Shown: in pieces, positions 12,576 through 24,700 of the stretch
Layout: every line of letters starts with the position of its first letter
Position numbering within the stretch: position 1 is the stretch's first letter
Assembly: GCA_016859345.1 (NCBI GenBank)
Contig: CM029128.1
Span: 21,480,604-21,544,603, forward strand
DNA length: 64,000 bases
DNA from: Istiophorus platypterus
Lineage: Eukaryota > Chordata > Actinopteri > Istiophoriformes > Istiophoridae
Direction: 5' to 3'
Program-made: the position numbers and the translations under genes
Notes under the pieces: generated by a model
Seen by the model: only the letters and a program-made list of their open reading frames with translations
Told to the model about the DNA's origin: nothing
Databases searched by the model: none

Positions 12576-15372
12576 TTAGTCAGAAAAATACTGTTTGATG
12601 GGCTCTCTCAGCCTTGGGTGGTCTAGGGCAATGGGGTCCACCATACCAGGGGGTTGTTGGCTGACAGCCGTCTCCTCCCGTATTGTAGCTATATCGTAGA
12701 ACACAACACACACTGACATGATTCTACAAGCCCAATCTGGGGCCACCCTGAGCCCATGTTGGCAGGCGAAAAGTGCTTTCAGTAATCCAAATGTCATCTC
12801 TGTCCTGATCCTGGTCAGCACCGCACTGAACAGCCCTGGAGATAAAAAAGGAACATTGCCAATCAGTATGACAAAATGTAGTTTAAAGAACATAACAAAA
12901 ACAATATACAATCTACAGTTGCCATACCCTGCTCAAATCTGTGAACCACTGCAGACTCACTGAAGATCCAGGAGTGATGGACTGACCCAGGTCACATTGC
13001 CTCAATACCTGTGACTATGCTGTAATGGGCACAAGTCATCTGCAAAAGCATTTTGTGACGTGTTGTTAATATTTTTCCATATGTGCTAAAGGGGGATGAC
13101 CTTTAAAAAGGGTGTAAGGGATTCTAGTAGAGACTTGATATTTGAACTTAACAGCAAAACAAATACACCCATCACTTCAGTGCTCAGTCAGAGTCTCCAC
13201 CATCCAAATACAAACTACAATTATTGGCACTTTTTAAATTCAAATTAGTTCCTCAAACAGATTTGACAAAACAAATAAGGCTCAACAGTGCTCACGTATT
13301 TTTGATTAATTAAACAATTAATAATGAGTTTACTATGTAAAAAGGGTTTTATTGTTTCCAGTTTCTCTTTCACACTAGTGAAGTCAAGAAACATGTCTGA
13401 GGGCATCAGAAATGCTATTATCAAAAAAAACAGTTCCAAAGTCTACAAGTCAATTGCCAACAATCTTGAAATCCCTGTTTTAGCAGTTCATAAAGTTATC
13501 AAGAGGTTTGGCAGGCATAAAAATGTTAAGATGCTTCCAGGACTGAGAAGAAACTCGAAGAGAGAAGTCTGCAAAGGTTGATGTTGACTGTGGAAAAAAC
13601 ACCACACAAGACATCTAAATCAGCTTCAGGCTGATCAGGATCAATCTGTAGCAGTGGTTTCAGCTTGTACCATACAACACACTAAATGAAGTAGGGTTCC
13701 ATGGATGAAGGCCAAGGAGACACCACTATTGGAAGAAAGGCATAAAAAGGCAGGACTACTGTTTGTAAAACTTTCATAGATAGTCCACAGTCTCTCAGGG
13801 AGAATGTTCTATGGACAGATGACAGCAAAGTAGAGCTCTGTAGGAATGCAGTGCATCAGTTTGTTTATAGGTGATGAAATGAAGCCCATAAGGAAAAGGA
13901 GACCCTACCTACACTAAAACATGGTGGAGGTTCTATCAGGCTGTGGAGCTGCTTTGCTGCCTTTGATACTAAAGGAACTGAATGTATCAAATTAATGATG
14001 AAATCAGAAGTTTACCACTACATTTTAGGGCAGTGTCAGAAAAACAAGTTTGAGGTAAAGGTCTAGGGTCTTTCAGCAAGACAACAACCCAAAGCACTAA
14101 ACCAGCAGCACAAAAGAATGGTTAAAAAGAAAAAGATGGACTGTTTTAAACTTACCAGCAATGATTCTCATTGAAAACCTTTGAGGAGAGCTGAAATCTT
14201 AGTTTGTGAAAAAAACTCCTCTAAAATTAAATGATCTTGAATGAAAAGCAATGAAGAGCAGCAGAAACTAGCAGTAGACAGGAGCAGGAAGCTTCTAGAT
14301 AGGCACAAGAAACATTTAGAGGCCGCCATTGATGCCAAAGCCTCTGCAACCAACTATTAGAGATGGGTGCCAATAATTGTGTCTAGGGTACATTTTGTGT
14401 TTGCATTGTTTCAGTATTATGCAGTTTTTTTAATTTAATTTAATTTTGTTCAGTAACCCTGGACATTTTTTTAAAAAAGATTTTTGATATTACAAAATTG
14501 GTTAATTATCATTTATCGCTGGGGATATTTCAAAATTGTACTTAGAATTCAAGGGTACTAATTTCAACCAGGACTTTATATGTATAAATATTAGGAGCCT
14601 AGAATAAAAACAAAGTACTATAACCATTCAAACTTAAAGCAAGATATTGCTATTAATTTGAAAACTGAATTTAAAATGTGCATTGTGCATTGCAAATTAC
14701 AACTGCAAGATTTACTTCAGCACTGAGGCTGTGGAGTGACATGTGATTCAGATAACTGTTTCTAACCAAGATGTGTGAAGATGGGAATTTGAATGTAATA
14801 TAAGGCACCAATCAACCTGGAGAACCTTCTGAAAGGAGTAGGCTGTAATTAATATACAACAGTATACATCATGGGATCTCTAGTATTTAAAGCCCAAGTG
14901 GTCACATAGAGTTGGTAATGTCTCCATGCTATGTTATAAGAGGCCCCCTTTTACAGACTGCATGGGCAAGTGGTTGAGGAACATGACAAAGGCATCCAGT
15001 AGTTCTGTTAGAGCATTTGCCAACTTGTGAATTGCTTCGCTGATTGTGTTCTTGCTCAGGTTCTCTACATCACTCACAGCATACAAAAAAGTACCCATAG
15101 CAAAGTAACGCAAAGCAATGCATATATTCAGTGGGACTTTAAGCCTCCAAAACTCAAATGTGTTGCATTGGCAACATACAGTCCAGGAGCCTGACACAGA
15201 TAGGTAATTCCCTCCAAAATAAATCTATATCTCTCATATAAAAAATGTCTGGGAAGGCCAAAGTGGTCTGTCGGTCTTTAAACACTCTTGCGCTCCTAAG
15301 AGGCCCTTTCATCATCTGTGCACAGGGCTTCATGGGGTCTTCAATGAATGGTGATAAGAATTGATTGGTCAT
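12576..15372 (-). pseudogene. PIF/Harbinger transposase (HARBI1-like) pseudogene
   Basis: HARBI1-like nucleases are the DDE transposases of Harbinger elements. The N-terminal part starts with the Met at 15372 and shows a VFKDRQTTLAFPD motif. A helix-turn-helix-like region at 14934-15130 reads ALRYFAMGTFLYAVSDVENL. A broken link near 14800 (RRFSRLIGA, equivalent to AGFPNVIGAID) has lost the catalytic Asp. Near 12960-13000 SVHHSWIFSES stands for the family's SVHDSRIFRES, so the second catalytic Asp is a His. The C-terminal block at 12576-12911 reads RTEMTFGLLKALF and ACRIMSVCVVFYDIATIR and ends in QYFS as in the family. Frameshifts and a nested Tc1-like element split the gene. It is dead, and the family assignment is strong. 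Confidence 0.85.
13215..14480 (+). mobile_element. Tc1-like transposon, decayed, nested in Harbinger element
   Basis: Near-terminal inverted repeats are visible: ACAATTATTGGCAC at about 13218-13231 and GTGCCAATAATTGT at about 14367-14380. Between them the plus strand reads through a broken Tc1-type transposase. An N-terminal helix-turn-helix part lies at 13393-13580 (SIANNLEIPVLAVHKVIKRF). Then come LWTDDSKVEL (first catalytic Asp region), a LKHGGGSIRLWSCFA block, a degraded QQDNNPKH block and a C-terminal HLEAAIDAKASATNY. Stops and frameshifts are frequent. Its position between the N- and C-terminal parts of the Harbinger transposase shows that it inserted later. Confidence 0.85.
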
Positions 15373-15838
15373 TAGGCGGTGCTTTTATACGTGTTGACCC
15401 ATATCTTGAAAACAACCTAATCCGGAGAAGGTTAGATGTGTAGCATAAGTTACCATGGTGATGTACCTCCAGTAGGAAATGAACCACGATTGCAACCCTG
15501 AAACCCCTAAACCTGAACTTACCTCGCTAACCATAAATCCTGCTTTGTAGTGGAGGCTTCTGGTTGCCGATGAAATTTCTTTCTTGGAGACAATAAACAT
15601 TGATTGATAAGCTTGAGGAAGTGAGCAACAAGCATTGTCAACCAACCAGGTTTCTGGGAAATGGAGTCCTAACCAGCACAAACATAAACAAGCTTGTTTC
15701 TCACTGTTTGTCAGTGAAGAACACACACTTAAACTGCTGTAATCTCTCAGAATCAGAAGGACCAATCAGAATGAGAGGAAAAAAAAACTGTGAGAAAGAG
15801 TCAGATTCTCACTTTACTGACATTTAAATCAGGTACAT
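15373..15838. other. Unassigned stretch upstream of the Harbinger transposase
   Basis: A 126-codon minus-strand frame (15385-15765) has no recognisable domain. It may be non-coding Harbinger sequence upstream of the transposase start. Confidence 0.35.
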
Positions 15839-15870
15839 CACACACACACACACACACACACACATATGCA
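15839..15870. repeat. CA microsatellite
   Basis: About 13 CA units followed by a short CATATGCACACA tail. Confidence 0.9.
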
Positions 15871-18170
15871 CACAGAGTACTTGGCAGTTCATGGTGACTA
15901 AGCGTGTCTGTGGGCGGAGCATCTGAGTCACCCTTAAACATCTACAGAGCCAATAATACATTCCTCCATCCATCCCTTCGTCCCTGCACACCTCCATCAT
16001 CCATCCCTCATCCTTCCATCAGGTTTAGGACAACACTGATTATAGAAATGCTTTTCTTAAATCTTCACTGAATGATTTTCTTGTCATATTGGTTTGTTGT
16101 TTTGAAGCAAAAATTGTTATTTTCTCTGGTGAACAAATAAACATTTGATTACATAACACAGCTCTGAGTTCAGGTTTTTGCCAGTGTGATCACTTAATTT
16201 TCCCTTTCATTCTTGTATTCTAATTTATTATCTGTGCCAAGAAAGTCCTGTTTTCACCAGTGACTGTGGGTTTATTCGTCAGCATGATTATACAAGTACT
16301 GAACTGATTTGCATCAAACTTGTTGGATGGATGGGCCAGGGGCCAGGGAAGAACCCTTTAGATTTGGGGGGAGATCCACATCCTTTACTGTGAATTTGAT
16401 TTTTTTTCCCATGAAGTTCGGTTTATGTTGCTTGACATTGGCTTTGGTGGAGGTCTACACTCTATTGAGTGCCATTCCAGTTCATTCACTTAAATGACCG
16501 TTCTTTCCTCCAGCCATTCATTCATTTACCTAAATGGATGATTTCCATTATTGATTGTCATTTATCATTTGTTAAAATAAACAAATCTTTTCCCAGCTTG
16601 CACAAGGGTGTCAGGTGGGTAACAAGTCACACAAAATACACAACAAACTCTGATTGGTTGAATAATTTAATGCACCTTTAAAAAATGGGTCTAGATTGTG
16701 AACGTTTACAGATGGGTTTTACAGTCTCCTGTCAGGCTTGTCTTTTTATTTTCTATCTCTGTTTTGTTTCAGTGTTGCCATAGCAACATCAAACCCAAAC
16801 ACCAAACAAAGACACAGCTGAAAACTGTAACTGCGTGTGTGTGTGTGTGTGTATGTGGTTATGTAACAAGCAATAAATCTTTGAGTAAGCCAATAACATC
16901 AACAGAAAGAGAGGGAAAGAGTGAGGCAATGAGAGAAGAAGCAAACCAATCAGAGGGCAAATCAAAGGAATGTCAGCCCCTGAGACTGATGCAGGGTTCA
17001 TGTCATATTCCCATCTTTTTGACCCGCAAGCATTATCATCATTCAGTGATTGTAGAGTTGGTCATGTAAGGGTTAAAAATCCTGTGTACTGGCAACAAAG
17101 CATCACATCTATTAAATCTGGGTTCACTTGCGTTGAACGATGGACTTTGGCTGACATGAGGTATCTGTGTTTTCCTCAATCTGTGTTTCCAGTCATAAGG
17201 GTAACTAATACGACATGAATGCAGCATGAGCAAAACAGTTTGTAGTCAAACAGCTAGAAAGTTTTTACAGGTTGTAGTCCTAATCAAAAAAATATTGAAG
17301 GTTTGTAGTCCTTGTTTAATAGAGCTTTGTAGATGAGATTAGAAATAGGGATGTCCCCTCACATAGCTAGCTAGCCAACTAGCTACAGCCAAGAAAATAG
17401 TGACAGAAATAGTGATGAGTGGATGAGAATGATACAGCTTGATCAAATGCTGTAAGTCAATCCACAAAAAAATATATTATTTTTACTTTATTTGAGCATT
17501 ATGGATAAGGATAAATGCTCCTTAGAACTGCTACTACAGCGTCTGTTTTCACTGAATATCACATGGACAAACAGGATCGATACAGCACTTGCTACTGATT
17601 GGTTAAGGCACAAAAAATTAAAGGTCGGGCTAACTCAATGAGATGGAATGATATGACAATTCAGGCTGATTATCAGGACACATCAGAAAAAGCACTGTGG
17701 AAACCTCCTCCCATTCTGACCTTCCCCTGCATGACCAGGACTGCTTTCTTTTCTCACCATGGAAAGTCAGCTAACCTGTGGGAAAGAGGCACGCAGCGTG
17801 ACATTGCAACTTTTTAAACTGAGCAGCTTGAAATGTGTAATTCAACTCAAAGGTTTTTTAAAGAAAGAGTTTATTTCTTTAGTAACATTACGGTTAGTCA
17901 CTTTCCACATGGTAAACATTTATTTTCTTAAAAAAATAAATTCAATAAAAACAAACCTTTCAGTCTTTGCTTCCCTCACCTTAACCAACTGAGTCTGTCA
18001 GTCCCAGGTATTACAAATGTGATTTAATTCTGCTTTGTATCACAGACCATTCAGTGTACTACTTGAGCTTTCAAAAGATCAGAATCACAATGTGATGATC
18101 TTCATCACGGCAGGTTGGAGGTTCTGGAGCCAGAAAATCATGCAGTAGGACAGAGCCTGCAGGCAGTCTG
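15871..18170. other. No gene recognised
   Basis: Includes a CCATC-rich patch (15960-16025) and a short TG run (16833-16852). Open frames of up to 123 codons have no recognisable domains and overlap frames on the other strand. Confidence 0.4.
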
Positions 18171-18176
18171 ACAGCT

Positions 18177-18380
18177 CAGGTGACGACAGTTTTGACGGAG
18201 CAGGTGAAGCAGACTCTGCTGTCAGACAGCCAGATCTCCTTCGCTCATCAGATCGTCACTGACGTCCACCGTGTTGTATCAAATTCTCCCTCAGAGACCA
18301 AGTCGCATCAAGACATCCACCCTCACTTCAGTGTGACATCACTGCTCAGGGCAGCAGGTGGGCTTAGTGATGCCTCAGGT
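18177..18380 (+). CDS. Candidate coding exon, unknown protein
   Basis: An open segment of about 67 codons reads with ordinary protein composition (VLTEQVKQTLLSDSQISFAH near its start). It is bounded by ACAGCTCAG, a plausible acceptor, and by CCTCAG|GTGAGTCT, a near-consensus donor. The local base composition and CpG use are higher than in the flanks. I do not recognise the product and could not find partner exons, so it may equally be a lone exon of an unknown transcript or a chance frame. Confidence 0.25.
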
Positions 18381-18725
18381 GAGTCTCATTAATATTTAAT
18401 GAGGCAGAAAGCGAGAATGAAGGGAGATGCCTGACTTCCCTCCAGGTGGTGGTGGTGGGGGGGTGCTCAGTGCTGGTGTTGTCCTGCATTCTGACCTGAG
18501 GTCAGCCACAGAGCAGGAGGCTGGAAGTAATCTGATTTACATATCTCTCCCTGAACTCCTCTGCTTCTCCCAAATACACAGTGTATTTATTCTTCTGGTT
18601 CCACACTACTGTTCTATAACTCAGATGGCTCATCTTCAGATTGACTCTTTTTTTGAGAGATCATACAGTTTGAAGAGGTCACACAGGAAGGAAGAGAGTC
18701 GGATAACATCCTGATGATTTTCATG
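18381..18725. other. No gene recognised
   Basis: Contains a GGT/GGG-rich patch at 18445-18475. The 95-codon frame here starts in that patch and has no recognisable domain. Confidence 0.35.
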
Positions 18726-18734
18726 TTTCCTATC

Positions 18735-19000
18735 AGTGGTAGAGAAAAACAATTCACATCCTTTACTTAAGTAAAAGTACTAATGCAACAGTGTAAAAAT
18801 ACTCCATTACAAACAAAAGCCCTGCATTGTAAATGATACATAAATGAAAAGTATAATCATTATCTCAAAGTATCAAAAGTAAAAGTACTCAGTGCAGAGA
18901 CATAATCCATGTGACCATTGATTCAATGACTAATTGTTTCAACTGTAATTGTAATATTCTGTTAGGTAGTTTAATTTATAACAGTGCTTTCTGTTTTATA
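18735..19000. repeat. Teleost dispersed repeat (TTACTTAAGTAAAAGTAC family)
   Basis: The text ACATCCTTTACTTAAGTAAAAGTACTAATGC and then AAAAATACTCCATTACAA and AAGTATCAAAAGTAAAAGTACTC is a very common teleost interspersed repeat. It is probably a non-autonomous DNA element or SINE. No coding capacity. Confidence 0.65.
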
Positions 19001-19220
19001 AGTTCTTCATATGCTTAGTATATACAATCGAAGTTTGTAAAGTAATAAATACAAGAGATATTTCTTGAATTTTAGTATGATAGATAAAGGAATGAATGTA
19101 AAGTAAAACTACATCAAAATTGAAGTTGAGTACAGTACTGGAGTAATTTGTCAATGGACTGAAATTATAAAGCACTTTTCTAATCTTATCAACCACTCAA
19201 AGCTCTGTTCATTACTGTCA

Positions 19221-19224
<4 letters not shown>

Positions 19225-19269
<45 letters not shown>

Positions 19270-19270
19270 C
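19225..19270. repeat. CA microsatellite
   Basis: About 21 uninterrupted CA units. Confidence 0.95.
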
Positions 19271-19549
19271 AACGATACGTGAAGGGCAATGTTCAGTATG
19301 TTGCCCAAGGACACTTTGACATGCAAACAGGAGGAGCCAGGGATCAAAAAATCGGCCCTTGTGGTTATAAATACATATACATATAATTAGGCAGTTAAAT
19401 AAAGCAGTTCAAGGCAAGTTTTAGCTGGCCTACCTGATTGTCTCCAGCATGTCATTTCAGAGCTGAAGGTATATTTGTCTACAGAGACCGGAGGACAGTT
19501 TCTGTCTTTTTTTTGGATAAAAAGACAGAATTATGATAATGTGACTAAT

Positions 19550-21720
19550 GGCTATATATACTATAGATTTACTAACAGGGCTAATAATAATACTACTATG
19601 GTAATCCTAAATGGTAACAGTAGCAGCGGGTGTTGATCAGGCTCATGGGGCAGTAGACGGTCTGCATGGATCCAGACTCAGGAGTATCAGAGGAAAATAA
19701 ACCTGCAGAAAGTGACAAGTGGAAGAGGAGAGAGAACAAAACTATAGGAGAGAGAAGAGGAATGATTAGTAACGAGCATTTTTTTCGATATCAATATACA
19801 CAGAGAGGAGGAGGAGAAGGGAGCTGCATCATGGGAAGTCCCTCGGCAGTCTAGGCCTATAGCAGCATAATAAGGGGAAGGCTCGAGCTAATGCTGAGCC
19901 AGTTCTAACCATAAGGTTTATCAAAGAGGAAGGATTAAAGCAGACTCTTATACGTTGAGAGGGTGTCTGCCTCCTGGACCCAAACTGGAAGATGGTTCCA
20001 CAGCAGAGGAGCCTGATAACTGAAAGCTCTGCCTCCCATTCTGCTTTTGGAGACTCTAAGATTATCATTAACATGCACAAATGGAAGTCATTCTGATAAA
20101 TAGGACTCAAACCAGCTAAGAGTAAGTCCTTTAATGCCAATGCAACACTGTCTAAGTATATAACAGGTTTCATGGCTATTACTAAGGTTCCTGTGTTTGT
20201 GGACGAGGAGGAAGTGAATTTTTTCTAACTATTAGTAGTTAGAATTTTATCATTAAATAAGCTCATGAAATCGTCGCTAGTGAGAGCTATAGGAAAAGAT
20301 GGATGAATCGAGCTATGACTCTCAGTCAGCCTGGCTTCAGTGTTGAAGAGAAACCTAGGGTTGTTTTTATTTTCCTCTATTAAAGATGAGTAATAGGCTG
20401 CTCTGGCAACGCTGAGGGCCTTCTTGTAGATTTAAGACTGTCATACCAAGCTAAGCGGGATTGTTCCAGTTTAGCAGAGCATCATATGCTTTCAAGTTTT
20501 CATGTTGTTTGCTTTAATAAACAGGTTTGGGAGTTAAACTATGGAACTAACCTCCTTTTTTATTATCTTCTTTTTTAGAGGGTCAATAGAGTTGAGTGTT
20601 GTTTTCATTGAGTCTGAAGCGCTATCAACAAGCTGATCAGTTTGGGAGGGGCTAAAGTTAGCATGGGAATTTAGTACTGATGAATCACTTCTTTAAATGT
20701 AGCTACAGCTCTATCAGATAGACGTCTAGTAAAGACATTTTTGCCTAATGGCGTGTAATCCAGTAACAGAAGTTCAAAAGTTATTAAACAGTGATCTGAG
20801 AGAAGAGGATTCTGTGGAAAGACGATTAATTGTTCAGTTTCTATTCCATAGGTCAGAACAAGGTCGAGGGTGTGGTTAAAACAATGAGTGGGTTTATTTA
20901 CCCTTTGGTCAAAGCGAACTGACTTCTAAAAGTGAGATAAATGCAGTGCTGAGGCATCACTATCAATGTTCACATGAATATTGAAATTGCCCACAATTAT
21001 TATTTTGTCTGTACTAATGACTATGGTTGATAAAAACTCAGAGAATTCAGATAGAAATTCAGAGTATGGTATCAGGCTTTTGAATGAGTTATAACTGATT
21101 TTAGGGTTGATTAACAGGCTTGAGTTGAAAATGGCTGCAACTCCACCTCCTCGGCTAGTGTCTCTGGGAATATGAGTATTAATATGACCGGGGGGGGGGG
21201 TAGATTCATTAATGCTAACAAATTCATCATGAGTCAGTCAGGTCTCAATAAGAAAATATACAAGCATATGATGGTCAGATATTAGATCATTAACCAATAC
21301 AGCTTTCGATGGGAATGATTTAATGTTTCAGAGTCCACGTTTAATTCTCATACTTTGTTGCATTTCAGTATTGATGGTCTTATTTTTATTAGGTTTTTGA
21401 GTTAATTAATTTAGGTGGTTGGGGACAGACACAGTCTCTATGGGGTATTGAGTGGGTGGCAGTAGTAATGGAGGCACAGACGTGTGTAAGACTACAACTC
21501 TGCTTCCTGGTCTCAGTTGTCAAGGTTTTGGTTTTCTAATAAACTTGTATGATTTCTAGACATAAGAGCTGCTCCATCCAAAGTGGGATGTAGCCATCTC
21601 TCCTAATCAGACCAGGTCTCCCCTAAAAGTCCGCCAATTGTCTACAAAGCCATTGTCATTTGCTGGACACCACCTCGACAGCCAGCAGTTGAAAGATGAC
21701 ATGCGGCTGTACATATCAGC
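19550..21720 (-). mobile_element. LINE fragment, L2/Maui-like, minus orientation
   Basis: The left part (19550-20170) carries family blocks shared with 1700-2110, 4255-4756 and 7235-7890, including GATCAGGCTCATGGGGCAGTA. In reverse, 20060-20170 reads like the post-DTIDH region of an L2-type reverse transcriptase (SWFESYLSE-like text, broken). The part from 20590 to 21250 reads in reverse like the endonuclease: GIETEQLIVF and then SDHCLITFELLLLDY, with DFNIHVN-like text near 20980. The middle of the element is missing. All frames are broken. A poly-G tract lies at about 21190-21199. Confidence 0.75.
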
Positions 21721-22135
<415 letters not shown>

Positions 22136-23820
22136 GGTGTGGGTGGAGGGGGTATTAGTCACCAGAAATGGCACAGAGCCTCTCTCTCTCAGTAAGTGGG
22201 TCACTTCATCTGGAGTAGAATATGGAAAAACAGCAACACGACATTTTCTACCAAACAGTTAAAGACAAAAACTTGATTCCGTCAGTCTGAAGTCAGCTGC
22301 TTAGTTCACTTGTTGTCTTTAGGATTCACTTTATGACCAACAAAAATACATCAATTTTATCTCTGTAATAACAAATGTTATCTTTAATTGTGAAGGTTTA
22401 CGGGGTTTTTAAGGTGAAAAACCCATTAAATTGACCTTATAAACCCATACACTGAGTAATGAGGGGTTTTGATATTGATATAATTTTAATAGTGAGTTGT
22501 GTCTTTCTTGAGTTTTCATTTTATTTAACTTCAACCAGGTTTTGAGTTTGATCCAGTTTGACTTTTAATCAGCATAACTTCAGAAAAGCATTTTTCAGCA
22601 GTTAATCTTTTTTACAGAACTATTTCTTTAGAAGATTTAGCCACAGGCAATGAAAAAAATTTAGATCTGACTAAAGGAAAAGATCTCAACTCAACATTGT
22701 GTTTGCGCTGTCCACTTAGTCTCTTGGTCTTCCTCAGCAGATGGAGATTTGTAAGGTGGGAAACCCTTTTAGATTGAGCCAAAGTGCATCAAATGACACC
22801 TGACGAATGATACTCAGTCTTCATCTGCTGAGGAGCACTGGGAGATGTGTTTAATCTCTGGGAAAGGCACGTTATTGGACCTTAAGTTTTTTTTTTGTTT
22901 TTTTTTGTGGTTTTAAAATAAAGTCAAAGTCCTGTTTCCAAAAAAAAAAAATCAACTTTCACACTGAAGCTAACTGAGTCTGTTTTCTATGTGTAGTTTT
23001 TCTGTTTATTTTTTTGTTTTTTTATTTCATGAATTTCATGAATTTTGGCAAAAAGGAGATTGTTGGTTGAATTGTGCAACATCTTTCTAGGTCTGCATCA
23101 TGTGATTGAAGGTTTCATTATTACTGAAGAGTTTTAAGGCTCCTGTCTCACTCTGACAGAAGCTAGATATTTCTTGGACTGACTTGTGTGTGTGACTGAT
23201 AACAGTCTGAATGATCTATCATTGAAGGATTCCCATAAACACTATCATTAACATAGATGACTCAGTTTGACTCTCACCTCAACAACAAAACAAAGATGAG
23301 CCCAAACCTTGGACTATCTGTCATGTTGAACTGCTTTCTGAGATTTCAATTTTGATCAAGTCTTGAAATTTTAGCCAAAACTACAAAGTTGTGGTAGGGG
23401 GTACATTTTGTCATTAATCTTACAATTTAGTTTTTAACATTTGATTAAGCATGGAGATGCAAAAGATGTCATTAACCCAAGTCTGTATTTATGAATCAAC
23501 ATTTTTGTTTTTGCTGAGAAATCTGTAAAATTCCCTGATGAGTGTGTGTTCCTTCTTGACTGAAACTGGCACACAAGAAAGTCAGCCGCATTTCAGCATC
23601 AGATTTCACTTCTTTTCTCATAGCTAATCATCAGGTTTCATCATATGGAAAATTCCTGATCTGTTCAATTAGTGTTAAGAATTATTAGATTAAAAAAATA
23701 CAAATTAAACAGACACAATTACAGACACACACACACACAGTTTTGCTGCTCTGTTTCACTGAGAGAGAAATCACTTCAGCCTGATGACTCACTGATGGAT
23801 AACACACTTAGAGGTGAATG
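22136..23820. other. No gene recognised
   Basis: AT-rich sequence without credible coding exons. Short T- and A-runs lie near 22890-22950. Confidence 0.45.
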
Positions 23821-23825
23821 TGACA

Positions 23826-24700
23826 GATAAAGCCAAAAGTATGTGGACAGTTGTGTACCTTTGGTCTGAGTGTGTTTCAATGGCTTTTGTGCCCTCAGTT
23901 AAAATAAAATCAATGAGAGTGACCCAAAATGGGCAGTAAAACCAAAGGGAGGAGCTGAAAGACCCTGAAGCCCCTGAAGAGCTGAGGGGAACTACAGTCA
24001 GGTGATAATTCTCTGTGTTTTTTAAACTTCAAGCAACCCTCTGCACATACAAAGTAAATTAAGATACTGTTGATTCGAAAATATTTAAAATAGCAGCTAA
24101 GTGAAGCATTTCAAATTTTGCAGTAGAGAAACCACTGATGCCAAATGTTCGAATTAGCCTTAATTTATAGTTTACATAAATGTGTGGGGATAGTTTTCAT
24201 GTCATCAACTGGCTGCCACTGTCATTCTCTTTACTGCTTGTCTTTCAATATTTCAACATGCAAAGAAGCTTTACATTAAAGAAAGAATTAAACTTCCAGA
24301 AATATGATTTCATATTTTATGGGCATCTTAGGCACTAATTGAGACTCCAAAATCCACTTTCCACCAGTTTTTGCCACCTTCTTTGCAACCAAGTTTGCTA
24401 TACATCACAGTTGCTAGAAATTGTATTTATATCTATGGCCAAAATTATGTGGACAGCCCTGTCACATATCCTTTAGTTTAGTTTTGGTTTGAGCCTATTT
24501 TAATGTCATAGGGCCACCTAGTTCCACTGAATGGAAATCTTACTGCTTCAATAAATGGTTATATTTACACAACACAGTTCTTTCATGTGTGTGTTTGTTC
24601 TTTTCTGCTTTGACATGATAATACAACAAAGCCAGTTCCATTAAGAAAAGGCTTTCCCAGTTTGCTGTAGAGGAATTTTACTGACCCAATTTAACAAAAA
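23826..24700. mobile_element. Non-autonomous DNA transposon remnants
   Basis: GCCAAAAGTATGTGGACA at about 23832 and GCCAAAATTATGTGGACA at about 24439 are terminus-like sequences of an abundant teleost non-autonomous element. The second is followed by the family's TTTGAGCC, TAGGGCC and TTCCACTGAATGGAAATCTTA blocks and by a later TTCCATTAAGAAAAGGCTTTCCCAGTTTG block. The two termini are in the same orientation, so this is probably two adjacent fragments rather than one intact copy. Confidence 0.5.

Noticed and set aside
12718..12963. 81-codon plus-strand frame
   Set aside because: Antisense of the HARBI1-like C-terminal block.
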